DNA of 6,274 nt from an uncultured Acidimicrobium sp. (GTDB lineage: Bacteria > Actinomycetota > Acidimicrobiia > Acidimicrobiales > Ilumatobacteraceae). The notes beneath the pieces were generated by a model. It saw nothing but the letters and a program-made list of their open reading frames with translations, was not told where the DNA came from and made no database searches. The DNA lies in the NCBI GenBank assembly GCA_903850275.1, contig CAINLH010000023.1, positions 1 through 6,274 on the forward strand, written 5' to 3'. A program made the position numbers and the translations under genes. Positions 1 to 6,274 of this stretch are shown here, one piece after another (position 1 is the first letter of the stretch; every line of letters begins with the position of its first letter).

Positions 1-579
1 GAAGTGTGGGTTGCTGCGTACGGCCCGAAGGCACTTGCACTTACTGGCGAAGTTGGCGACGGTTTCATTTTGCAACTTGCCGACCTCAGCATCGCCGAAT
101 GGACCATCAAGGCCGTTCGCGATGCAGCAAAGGCTGCCGGCCGCGACCCGAAGAGCGTCAAGATCTGTGTTGCCGCTCCTGCGTATGTTGGTAATGACAT
201 GGCGTACATGCGCGACCAGTGCCGCTGGTTTGGTGGCATGGTGGGCAACCACGTTGCCGACATTGTGGAGCGCTATGGCGACAACTCGGCAGTGCCAAAA
301 GCACTAACCGACTACATCAAGGGCCGCGAGAGTTACGACTACAACGAACACGGTCGTGTTGGTAACAGTCACACTTCGTTTGTTCCAGACGAAATTGTCG
401 ATCGATTCTGCATTCTGGGAGACGAAAAAGAACACATTCGTCGCCTCACCGAATTGAAGGAACTTGGCGTCGATCAATTTGCCGTGTATCTGCAACACGA
501 CGGCAAAGATTCGACATTGCAGGCGTATGGCGAAACCATTCTTCCCGCCATGCAGGATTTGGGTAAAGCCAAGCAATGA
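1..579 (+). CDS. LLM-class flavin/F420-dependent oxidoreductase, C-terminal part (5' truncated by window)
   Basis: The reading frame is open from the first base (E-V-W-V-A-A-Y-G-P-K...) to TGA at 577-579. About 192 residues are visible, and the first ~140-150 residues of a typical ~330-340-residue luciferase-like monooxygenase are missing. The visible segment starts at VAAYGPKALALTGEVGDGFIL, typical of the late barrel strands of the family. It ends with VPDEIVDRFCILGDEKEHIRRL and LGVDQFAVYL, the usual C-terminal helix-strand signature. Known for the family: TIM-barrel cytoplasmic enzymes using FMN or coenzyme F420 to oxidise or reduce small organic substrates. From memory it most resembles the 'CPS_4043-type' subfamily, often found beside NMT1-type transporters and dihydropyrimidinase/hydantoinase genes; that assignment is recall, not a search. 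The 3' end overlaps the next gene by ATGA, so it is very likely co-translated with the transporter and acts on the imported compound. FMN versus F420 cannot be decided from this fragment. Confidence 0.85.
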   Translation, partial: EVWVAAYGPKALALTGEVGDGFILQLADLSIAEWTIKAVRDAAKAAGRDPKSVKICVAAPAYVGNDMAYMRDQCRWFGGMVGNHVADIVERYGDNSAVPKALTDYIKGRESYDYNEHGRVGNSHTSFVPDEIVDRFCILGDEKEHIRRLTELKELGVDQFAVYLQHDGKDSTLQAYGETILPAMQDLGKAKQ

Positions 580-1457
580 GCCCACTAGCACGACGCAGCA
601 TTTACCGAACCAGCATGTTTGTGCTGTCGGTTGTGCTCGTTGGCGTGCTGTGGGAGTTGTACAAACTGATTGGCCCTGAAGACGGCGGCAAAATCTTTGG
701 CGCTGCAGTTCTGCCTCGTTCCAACGACACGGCCATGCCACACATTTGGTCGATGCTCAGCCGATACGGCCGCCCCGAAGTGCGCGGCTCCGACAGACAG
801 ATTTGGTCTGTGGTGCTTGCCGGCGCTTGGTATTCATTCAGGTTGTCGGTTGCCGGCTTTGCCATCGGCGCCACCATCGGCGTGGGCTTGTCGGTATTGA
901 TGGCCCGTTTCAAAATGGTGGAGCGCGGGCTGCTGCCATACCTGGTGGTATCTCAAACAGTTCCGCTTATCGCGCTTGCGCCACTCATCGTGTCTTGGGG
1001 CGGCAAGGTAAACATCCTCGGTTTCACATGGCCTAAGTGGCTGTCGGCCGCGGTTCTCGGCGCGTTCCTCGCGTTCTTTCCTATTGCTGTTGGCACTTTG
1101 CGAGGGCTTGCTAGTGCACCAAGCGCATCACTCGAATTGATGAGCAGTTACGCAGCCTCGTGGAAGCAGACATTGTTCAAGTTGCGTTTTCCTGCAGCAA
1201 TTCCGTTCATGGTTCCTGCTTTCAAACTTGGAGCCTCCGGCGCAGTTGTAGGTGTCGTTGTTGCCGAGATCTCCACTGGCCTTAAAGGTGGCATTGGTCG
1301 TTTGATTATTGAATACGCGCGCGAAGCAACTGGCGACCCGGCCAAAGTGTTTACCGCCGTGTTTGGTGCCGCCGCACTTGGTTTAGCAATGGCTGGCTTT
1401 GTTGCAATTTCAGATGTGTTGTTGATGCGTAATCGACCAAAGGAGACCACCACATGA
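576..1457 (+). CDS. ABC transporter permease 1, NitT/TauT-type (BPD_transp_1)
   Basis: This is a 293-residue inner-membrane permease of a substrate-binding-protein-dependent importer. The ATG at 576 overlaps the upstream TGA (ATGA), implying translational coupling. By hydrophobicity there are about six membrane segments: residues ~12-32, 86-110, 118-140, 155-176, 208-232 and 258-284. The EAA loop that docks the ATPase is visible as E187-L-M-S-S-Y-A193, followed nine residues on by L203-R-F-P206. This fits the family pattern E-A-A-x3-G-x9-I-x-L-P, with Ala in place of the usual Gly. An extended extracytoplasmic stretch between the first two segments (residues ~33-80) makes it longer than the usual ~250-260 residues of TauC/SsuC-type permeases. 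It probably pairs with the second permease (2269-3063) as a heterodimeric pore. Family assignment is firm; the substrate is inferred from the neighbouring genes only. Confidence 0.93.
   Translation: MSPLARRSIYRTSMFVLSVVLVGVLWELYKLIGPEDGGKIFGAAVLPRSNDTAMPHIWSMLSRYGRPEVRGSDRQIWSVVLAGAWYSFRLSVAGFAIGATIGVGLSVLMARFKMVERGLLPYLVVSQTVPLIALAPLIVSWGGKVNILGFTWPKWLSAAVLGAFLAFFPIAVGTLRGLASAPSASLELMSSYAASWKQTLFKLRFPAAIPFMVPAFKLGASGAVVGVVVAEISTGLKGGIGRLIIEYAREATGDPAKVFTAVFGAAALGLAMAGFVAISDVLLMRNRPKETTT
1441..1446 (+). promoter_or_regulatory. Shine-Dalgarno of the ABC ATPase gene
   Basis: AGGAGA lies 7 nt upstream of the ATG at 1454, inside the last codons of permease 1. It supports that start even though the start codon overlaps the permease stop (ATGA). 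Confidence 0.75.
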
Positions 1458-2266
1458 GTGCGGTCAATGTTCAAGGTGCAAGCAAAATATTCAACCAGGG
1501 GACACCGAAGCAAGTGGATGCACTTGTTGATGTCAACCTCACGGTGGAACCAGGCGAGTTTGTCTCGCTCATTGGGCCTTCGGGTTGCGGTAAATCAACA
1601 TTGCTTCGCCTCATTGCAAACTTGCTAGAGCCAACAACTGGCGAGATCACTGTAAACAGCAAGACAGCAAGCCAGTCGCGGCTTGATCAGGACTATGGCA
1701 TGGCGTTTCAGCAGGCTGGTTTGTTCGACTGGCGCACAGTTGCCAAGAACATCGAACTGCCTCTTGAACTTAAGGGTTGGGACAAAGCAAAGCGCGCAGC
1801 GAGAGCAAAGGAAATGCTCGAGTTGGTGAAGCTTCCCGAGTTTGCCGACATGTACCCATGGCAACTGTCGGGTGGCATGCAGCAGCGCATTGCCATCGCC
1901 CGTGCGCTTGCCGCACATCCGCCCTTGTTGTTGATGGACGAACCATTTGGCGCGCTTGATGAAATGACCCGCGAATACATGCAAGGCGAGTTGCTGCGCA
2001 TCTGTTCCGAAACCAAGACCACCGTGGTGTTCGTGACACACTCCATCCCGGAAGCCGTTTACTTGTCGAACCGCGTTGTGGTGATGTCGCCGCGCCCGGG
2101 CCGCATTACCGAGGTCATCAATGTCAGCCTTGGTAGCAACCGAACCGAAGACACCCGTGGTGCCGACGAATTCTTCAAGGGCATAACCGCCGTACGTGAA
2201 GCACTTCGTGGCACACATGATGATCATGCAAACGCTGGAGCCGTGCGCGGAGTTGAAGACCGCTGA
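1454..2266 (+). CDS. ABC transporter ATP-binding protein, NitT/TauT/SsuB-type
   Basis: This 270-residue cytoplasmic ATPase powers the importer. All nucleotide-binding motifs are intact: Walker A GPSGCGKST (41-49), Q-loop FQQAG (Q86), signature LSGGMQQR (138-145), Walker B LLLMDEP (158-164, catalytic E163), D-loop GALD (166-169) and H-loop H196 (FVTHSIPEA). The THSIPEAVYLSNRVVVMSPRPGRI region is characteristic of the nitrate/taurine/sulfonate subgroup (TauB/SsuB relatives). The last ~20 residues are polar and carry His/Asp (GTHDDHANAG); they lie past the conserved domain. The ATG overlaps the upstream permease stop and has its own AGGAGA ribosome site. The gene ends 2 nt before permease 2. It is expected to act as a homodimer against the two permeases. 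Confidence 0.97.
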   Translation: MSAVNVQGASKIFNQGTPKQVDALVDVNLTVEPGEFVSLIGPSGCGKSTLLRLIANLLEPTTGEITVNSKTASQSRLDQDYGMAFQQAGLFDWRTVAKNIELPLELKGWDKAKRAARAKEMLELVKLPEFADMYPWQLSGGMQQRIAIARALAAHPPLLLMDEPFGALDEMTREYMQGELLRICSETKTTVVFVTHSIPEAVYLSNRVVVMSPRPGRITEVINVSLGSNRTEDTRGADEFFKGITAVREALRGTHDDHANAGAVRGVEDR

Positions 2267-2268
2267 TC

Positions 2269-3063
2269 ATGTCTGCATCCACCCGCGTTCAACGAGTTGC
2301 ACCGCCAATGGTGTTTGGCGTTGTCTTCGTTGCGCTGTGGGAAGCTGCCGTGAGAGGTTTTGACTTAAAGCCATACTTCCTTGCAGCGCCGTCAAAGATC
2401 GCCGAGCAATTTGTGAAGAATGCTTCTCGAATCCTTGAGGCCGCTTCGGTGTCTGGCACTAATGCGCTCGTTGGTCTTATCGTCGGCACAATCTTCGGCA
2501 TTGTCATGAGTTTTATTCTCAGCCGCTTCGGTTTCCTTAATCAGCTGATTACTCCGTTGGCTATTGCACTGAACGCCATCCCGATCTTTGTTTTGGTTGC
2601 TGTTCTCAACAACATGTACTCCATCACCAGCGAAATTCCGCGTCGCTTCATGGTGACATTGGTGGTCTATTTCATCGTCTTGGTCAACGTGGCAAAGGGC
2701 CTCACCCAGGTTCGCTCCACCCATGTTGAAATCATGCGTTCCTACGCAGCAAGCGAAATCGAGATTTTGCGAAAGGTGCGGGTACCAAACGCGGTCCCAT
2801 ACCTATTTACAGCTCTGAAGATTGCCGCTCCGGCATCGGTCATTACTGCCTTCGTCTCCGAATATTTCGGTGGCTCGCAGAACGGACTGGGCAGCCGGAT
2901 CACTAGCAATATCGCCAATTCCAAGAACGCGGCCGCCTGGGCTTACGTTCTCGGGGCGTGTTTGCTTGGGCTACTCTTCTACATCATCTCCATCGTGCTG
3001 GAGAACGTTGCCTCTCGGGGCGGCGTAGCCAATAACACCAATAACAACAACAAAAACAAGTAG
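2269..3063 (+). CDS. ABC transporter permease 2, NitT/TauT-type (BPD_transp_1)
   Basis: This is a 264-residue inner-membrane permease, clearly related to but distinct from permease 1. About six membrane segments are seen: residues ~14-28, 66-86, 93-114, 127-143, 178-199 and 225-245. The ATPase-docking EAA loop is E154-I-M-R-S-Y-A160, then V170-R-V-P173, with the same E-x-M-x-S-Y-A-A-S variant as permease 1. That shared variant supports a common origin and a paired function. The start at 2269 is 2 nt after the ATPase stop. The ribosome site is weak (GGAG lies 16 nt upstream), so translation is probably coupled. The protein ends in a low-complexity Asn/Lys tail (residues 255-264, NNTNNNNKNK), which is odd and seems dispensable. 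The TAG stop at 3061-3063 contributes the first base of the palindrome at 3063-3078. Confidence 0.92.
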   Translation: MSASTRVQRVAPPMVFGVVFVALWEAAVRGFDLKPYFLAAPSKIAEQFVKNASRILEAASVSGTNALVGLIVGTIFGIVMSFILSRFGFLNQLITPLAIALNAIPIFVLVAVLNNMYSITSEIPRRFMVTLVVYFIVLVNVAKGLTQVRSTHVEIMRSYAASEIEILRKVRVPNAVPYLFTALKIAAPASVITAFVSEYFGGSQNGLGSRITSNIANSKNAAAWAYVLGACLLGLLFYIISIVLENVASRGGVANNTNNNNKNK

Positions 3064-3078
3064 AGAACCTAGGTTCTC
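3063..3078. promoter_or_regulatory. Perfect 16-bp palindrome between permease 2 and binding-protein genes
   Basis: GAGAACCTAGGTTCTC is identical to its reverse complement over all 16 positions. It begins at the last base of the permease 2 stop codon and ends next to the Shine-Dalgarno at 3079. No U-tract follows, so it is not an intrinsic terminator. It could be a protein-binding site, or an mRNA hairpin (6-bp stem, CUAG loop) that blocks 3' decay or sets the 5' end of a processed transcript. The sequence is certain; the function is inferred. Confidence 0.6.
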
Positions 3079-3085
3079 GGGGGAG
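3079..3085 (+). promoter_or_regulatory. Strong Shine-Dalgarno of the binding-protein gene
   Basis: GGGGGAG sits 8 nt upstream of the ATG at 3094. It is the clearest ribosome site in the operon, consistent with the binding protein being made in excess over the membrane subunits. It also supports this start over any internal ATG. Confidence 0.75.
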
Positions 3086-3093
3086 TACCAACA

Positions 3094-4251
3094 ATGAGGA
3101 AGTCAAGCATCAAACTCGCAGTTGCGAGTATTGCTGCGTTGTCACTGTTCACCGCAGCATGCGGTGGCTCAGATGATGCCGCAACAGACACAACCGCAGC
3201 AGCAGCAACAGAGTGTGCCGAACTGACACCAGTCAAACTGCAATTGCAGTGGTTCACACAGGCTCAGTTCGCTGGCTACTACGCCGCTCAGGACCAGGGC
3301 TTCTACGAAGCAATGTGCCTCGACGTCACCATCTTGGAAGGTGCAGTAGACATTGCACCACACGTTGTTCTTGCGAACGGCGAATCCGACTTCGCAATCT
3401 CTTGGGTATCCAAGGCACTTGCTGGTCGTGAAGGTGGAGCAAACATCGTAGACATCGCTCAAATCTTCCAGCGCTCAGGAACACTGCAAGTGTCGTTCAA
3501 AGATAAGAACATCACTTCAGCAGCAGACTTCAAGGGCAAGAACATCGGTAACTGGGGATACGGCAACGAATTCGAAATCTTTGCTGCACTCACCAAGGCC
3601 GGTCTCGACCCAGCCAAGGACGTAACGCTTGTTCAGCAGCAGTTCGACATGGCGGGCTTGCTCGCTGGCGACATTGACGCTGCAGAAGCAATGACTTACA
3701 ACGAGTACGCACAGGTTCTGGAAGCAATTAACCCAGACACCGGCGCGCTCTACACAGCAGATGACTTCAACGTCGTTTCATACGAAGATGAAGGTGTTGG
3801 TATGTTGCAGGACGCAATTTGGGCAGACGGTTCACGTCTCTCAGATCCCGCATACGTTGACACCGCAACGAAGTTCGTTGCAGCATCCATCCAAGGTTGG
3901 GCATTCTGCCGTGACAACACACAGGCTTGCACAGACATCGTTGTAGCAAAGGGCTCGAAGCTCGGAGCTAGCCACCAGTTGTGGCAGATGAACGAAGTCA
4001 ACAAGTTGATCTGGCCAGCCTCGATGGGCGCAGGCATGATTGACTCGGCAGCATGGGACCGCACCGTGGCTCTTTCGCTCGAAGCGAAGAACCTCGAAGG
4101 TGGCACCGTATTGACGAAGGCACCTGACGCAGAAGCACACACCAATGACATCGTCACCGCAGCGTTGGCACTTCTTGCCGACATGGGTGTCGACACCACT
4201 GGTAGTGCATTTGCACCAATCACTGTCACCCTCAATGAAGGTGGCAACTGA
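3094..4251 (+). CDS. ABC transporter substrate-binding lipoprotein, NMT1/THI5-like
   Basis: This is a 385-residue exported lipoprotein that captures the substrate outside the membrane. The signal peptide is seen directly: MRKSSIK, then a hydrophobic stretch (residues 8-19), then a lipobox T20-A-A-C23, with Cys23 as the lipidated residue. The -3 residue is Thr instead of the usual Leu. A flexible Ala/Thr/Asp linker follows (~24-40). The periplasmic-binding fold starts at LQLQWFTQAQFAGYYAAQDQGFY (50-71), the hallmark of NMT1/THI5-like proteins. Further family-typical parts are GNWGYGNEFEIF (152-163), AMTYNEYAQVLE (199-210) and HQLWQMNEVNKLIWP (294-308). Relatives such as ThiY and RibY bind pyrimidine- or flavin-type heterocycles, which suggests, without proving, a heterocyclic ligand here. 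Cysteines 41, 75, 272 and 279 may form two disulfides. Alanine codons in the first 40 residues are mostly GCA (8 of 12). The gene lies between two perfect palindromes and is followed by a terminator. Confidence 0.94.
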   Translation: MRKSSIKLAVASIAALSLFTAACGGSDDAATDTTAAAATECAELTPVKLQLQWFTQAQFAGYYAAQDQGFYEAMCLDVTILEGAVDIAPHVVLANGESDFAISWVSKALAGREGGANIVDIAQIFQRSGTLQVSFKDKNITSAADFKGKNIGNWGYGNEFEIFAALTKAGLDPAKDVTLVQQQFDMAGLLAGDIDAAEAMTYNEYAQVLEAINPDTGALYTADDFNVVSYEDEGVGMLQDAIWADGSRLSDPAYVDTATKFVAASIQGWAFCRDNTQACTDIVVAKGSKLGASHQLWQMNEVNKLIWPASMGAGMIDSAAWDRTVALSLEAKNLEGGTVLTKAPDAEAHTNDIVTAALALLADMGVDTTGSAFAPITVTLNEGGN

Positions 4252-4263
4252 TTTAAATCAGTT
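4246..4263. promoter_or_regulatory. Perfect 18-bp palindrome spanning the binding-protein stop codon
   Basis: AACTGATTTAAATCAGTT equals its reverse complement over all 18 positions. The TGA stop (4249-4251) lies in its left arm. It sits 8 nt before the GC-rich terminator stem and has no GC core or U-tract of its own. It may be a 3' mRNA-protecting hairpin or a protein-binding site. The function is unknown. Confidence 0.55.
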
Positions 4264-4264
4264 C

Positions 4265-4307
4265 AAAAAAAGGGCGGGTCGCTTCGGCGGCCCGCCCTTT
4301 TTGTTTT
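4265..4307. terminator. Bidirectional intrinsic terminator with UUCG tetraloop
   Basis: The stem is GGGCGGG (4272-4278) with CCCGCCC (4291-4297), continued by a T4279/G4290 wobble and CGC/GCG (4280-4282/4287-4289). It closes on the very stable c(UUCG)g loop at 4283-4286. An A-tract on the left (4265-4271) pairs with five T (4298-4302), followed by G and TTTT. On the + strand it ends the transporter operon. Read on the - strand it is followed by seven T and lies 22 nt after the glutamate dehydrogenase stop, so it serves both convergent genes. On the - strand the wobble becomes an A/C mismatch and the loop is CGAA, so the + strand form is the stronger hairpin. Confidence 0.95.
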
Positions 4308-4324
4308 ATCGACTTAGTGAAGTT

Positions 4325-5605
<1,281 letters not shown>

Positions 5606-5610
5606 ACATT

Positions 5611-5617
5611 CCCCTTT
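5611..5617 (-). promoter_or_regulatory. Shine-Dalgarno deciding the glutamate dehydrogenase start
   Basis: On the - strand AAAGGGG lies 5 nt before the ATG at 5605 and 11 nt before the in-frame ATG at 5599. It directly abuts the palindrome at 5618-5631. It argues against the upstream in-frame TTG at 5623. Confidence 0.7.
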
Positions 5618-5631
5618 CAGCAACGTTGCTG
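5618..5631. promoter_or_regulatory. Perfect 14-bp palindrome at the gdh 5' end, candidate operator
   Basis: CAGCAACGTTGCTG is fully self-complementary and touches the gdh Shine-Dalgarno. An even palindrome with a central CG and AACGTT core is the general style of LacI-family operators (PurR and GalR sites, for example). As RNA it could fold into a 5-bp stem with an ACGU loop beside the ribosome site. Either role would affect glutamate dehydrogenase expression. The palindrome is certain, the role is not. Confidence 0.5.
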
Positions 5632-5687
5632 TCCTCAGGCTAGATCATTACCCACTGGTACATCAGCGCTTCGGATTTTGCATGATG

Positions 5688-5713
5688 CCTTCGAGTCACC
5701 CGACGAAGGTGAC
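5688..5713. repeat. Overlapping inverted repeats in the divergent intergenic region
   Basis: Two inverted repeats share bases. CCTTCG (5688-5693) matches CGAAGG (5704-5709) with a 10-nt spacer, and GTCACC (5695-5700) matches GGTGAC (5708-5713) with a 7-nt spacer. As RNA they could not form together, since both use 5708-5709. The site lies about midway between gdh and the channel gene and could regulate either one. The arms are only 6 bp, so chance is possible. Confidence 0.35.
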
Positions 5714-5758
5714 ATTTAGCGCCTCAGAGTATTCTCGTAGTGATACAGCCACCAGTAT

Positions 5759-5762
5759 GAGG
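5759..5762 (+). promoter_or_regulatory. Shine-Dalgarno of the ion channel gene
   Basis: GAGG lies 7 nt before the ATG at 5770, within the purine-rich run GAGGAAAAG. It fixes the start of the downstream frame. An ATG at 5757 is out of frame and not used. Confidence 0.65.
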
Positions 5763-5769
5763 AAAAGCC

Positions 5770-6274
5770 ATGGCAAGTTCGGATAACTATTCGCCTTTAG
5801 AGAAGCGTCTGCAATTTGGTGCGCTTATTGCTGCACTGGCTGCAATTCCAGTTGTCTACATTCAGTCGTCAAAGAATCATGACTTACTGATCTATGCCGA
5901 AATCGCCGGTGTCGTCATCTGGCTCTTCTTCTTTTTTGAGGTAGCCATTCTCACTTGGCTGGCCGAAAAGAAACGGCAATGGCTGCTTGGGCACAAGCTT
6001 GAAGTAATCATTGTGCTTGCTTCATCGCCAGTCACGCTGCTGATCAACGAGGGTGACAATGTGTTAACGGCATCGCCGTTGTTGATCATTCCACGGTTGC
6101 TCAAAATTTCGAAGGTGGCCAAACTGGTGAAGATTGGCAAAGTAGCCAAGACTGGCAAAATCATTCGCAAGTCATCGGCCATTTCAAGCTGGTTTGAGGT
6201 GCTTGCAATGAATGCAGCCGTACTACTCATCATCGGGATTGCGGGCATGCTCGTAGGCAAGAAGGCTTATTCGC
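5770..6274 (+). CDS. Voltage-sensor-type ion channel protein, N-terminal part (3' truncated by window)
   Basis: The frame is open from ATG 5770 to the window edge (168 residues, no stop). It encodes a membrane protein with the layout of the voltage-sensor domain of Ion_trans channels. S1 is about residues 16-31. S2 is ~41-64, with F54-x-x-E57 resembling the charge-transfer Phe/Glu pair of Kv channels. S3 is ~77-92, starting at acidic E78 in HKLEVIIVLASSP. S4 is ~104-134, with basic residues at every third position (R109, K112, K115, K118, K121, K124, K127, K130, R133). The beginning of S5 is at ~144-163. The pore helix and selectivity filter would follow beyond the window, so potassium selectivity is presumed from bacterial relatives, not seen. 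The gene is transcribed divergently from gdh across a 164-bp gap. A - strand frame under it is a shadow. Confidence 0.8.
   Translation, partial: MASSDNYSPLEKRLQFGALIAALAAIPVVYIQSSKNHDLLIYAEIAGVVIWLFFFFEVAILTWLAEKKRQWLLGHKLEVIIVLASSPVTLLINEGDNVLTASPLLIIPRLLKISKVAKLVKIGKVAKTGKIIRKSSAISSWFEVLAMNAAVLLIIGIAGMLVGKKAYS

Noticed and set aside
304..741. Long - strand frame opposite the oxidoreductase/permease junction
   Set aside because: It lies antisense to two well-supported overlapping genes, has a low-complexity Val/Thr/Cys-rich composition and no recognisable domain.
1625..2227. 200-residue - strand frame inside the ABC ATPase gene
   Set aside because: It is antisense to a gene with all ATPase motifs intact; its composition (many Cys, His, Gln) is that of a shadow frame.
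3008..3036. Possible internal promoter (TTGCCT, 17 nt, AATAAC) before the binding-protein gene
   Set aside because: Both hexamers match the sigma-70 consensus at only four of six positions and lie in coding sequence; not enough without transcript-start data.
3065..3076. LexA/SOS box (GAAC-N4-GTTC)
   Set aside because: The half-sites and spacing fit, but the centre CTAG and the A/T flanks depart from the known box, and a position inside a transport operon before its last gene is not an SOS context.
5606..5623. N-terminal extension of glutamate dehydrogenase from TTG at 5623
   Set aside because: It would put the AAAGGGG ribosome site inside the coding region and the start inside the palindrome; ATG at 5605 fits better.
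5709..5735. Possible promoter for the channel gene (GTGACA, 15 nt, TATTCT)
   Set aside because: The -35 is good, but the 15-nt spacer is short and the -10 is poor; not listed as a feature.
5892..6260. 122-residue - strand frame at the right end
   Set aside because: The + strand frame from 5770 has a good ribosome site and coherent membrane segments with an S4 ladder; the - strand frame is its shadow.

Overview
The window (6274 bp, moderate G+C, densely coding) looks like chromosomal DNA of a free-living actinobacterium. An Acidimicrobiia/Ilumatobacter-like origin is my best guess. It rests on a luciferase-like oxidoreductase of an F420/flavin type, a lipoprotein whose mature N-terminus is a GGSDDAATDTTAAAA-type linker, and generally actinobacterial gene style. 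This is inference; there is no rRNA or other marker to prove it.

Positions 1-4251 (+ strand) hold a tightly packed operon of five genes. They are the 3' part of a luciferase-like (LLM) flavin/F420 oxidoreductase, an inner-membrane permease, an ATP-binding cassette protein, a second, different permease, and a lipoprotein substrate-binding protein of the NMT1/THI5 fold. The first two junctions are ATGA stop/start overlaps and the third has a 2-nt gap. Only the substrate-binding protein gene stands apart (30 nt), behind a perfect 16-bp palindrome and a strong Shine-Dalgarno. Together these genes encode a NitT/TauT-type importer co-expressed with a cytoplasmic oxidoreductase that probably acts on the imported compound. 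The binding-protein and oxidoreductase types point to a pyrimidine- or hydantoin-like N-heterocycle rather than a sulfonate, but the substrate is not proven by sequence. The operon ends in an 18-bp perfect palindrome over the last stop codon, followed by a strong hairpin terminator with a UUCG loop.

Positions 4325-5605 (- strand) hold a complete hexameric-type glutamate dehydrogenase that converges on the operon and shares the bidirectional terminator. Its substrate-contacting residues match true glutamate dehydrogenases. A 14-bp perfect palindrome with a central CG abuts its Shine-Dalgarno.

Positions 5606-5769 are a divergent intergenic region with overlapping inverted repeats. From 5770 to the right edge a + strand gene encodes the voltage-sensor part of an ion channel with an unusually long, lysine-dominated S4 ladder; its pore lies outside the window. 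No mobile element, CRISPR, tRNA or rRNA was seen. I found no convincing new multi-gene system; the most interesting items are the regulatory palindromes and the channel's S4 segment.
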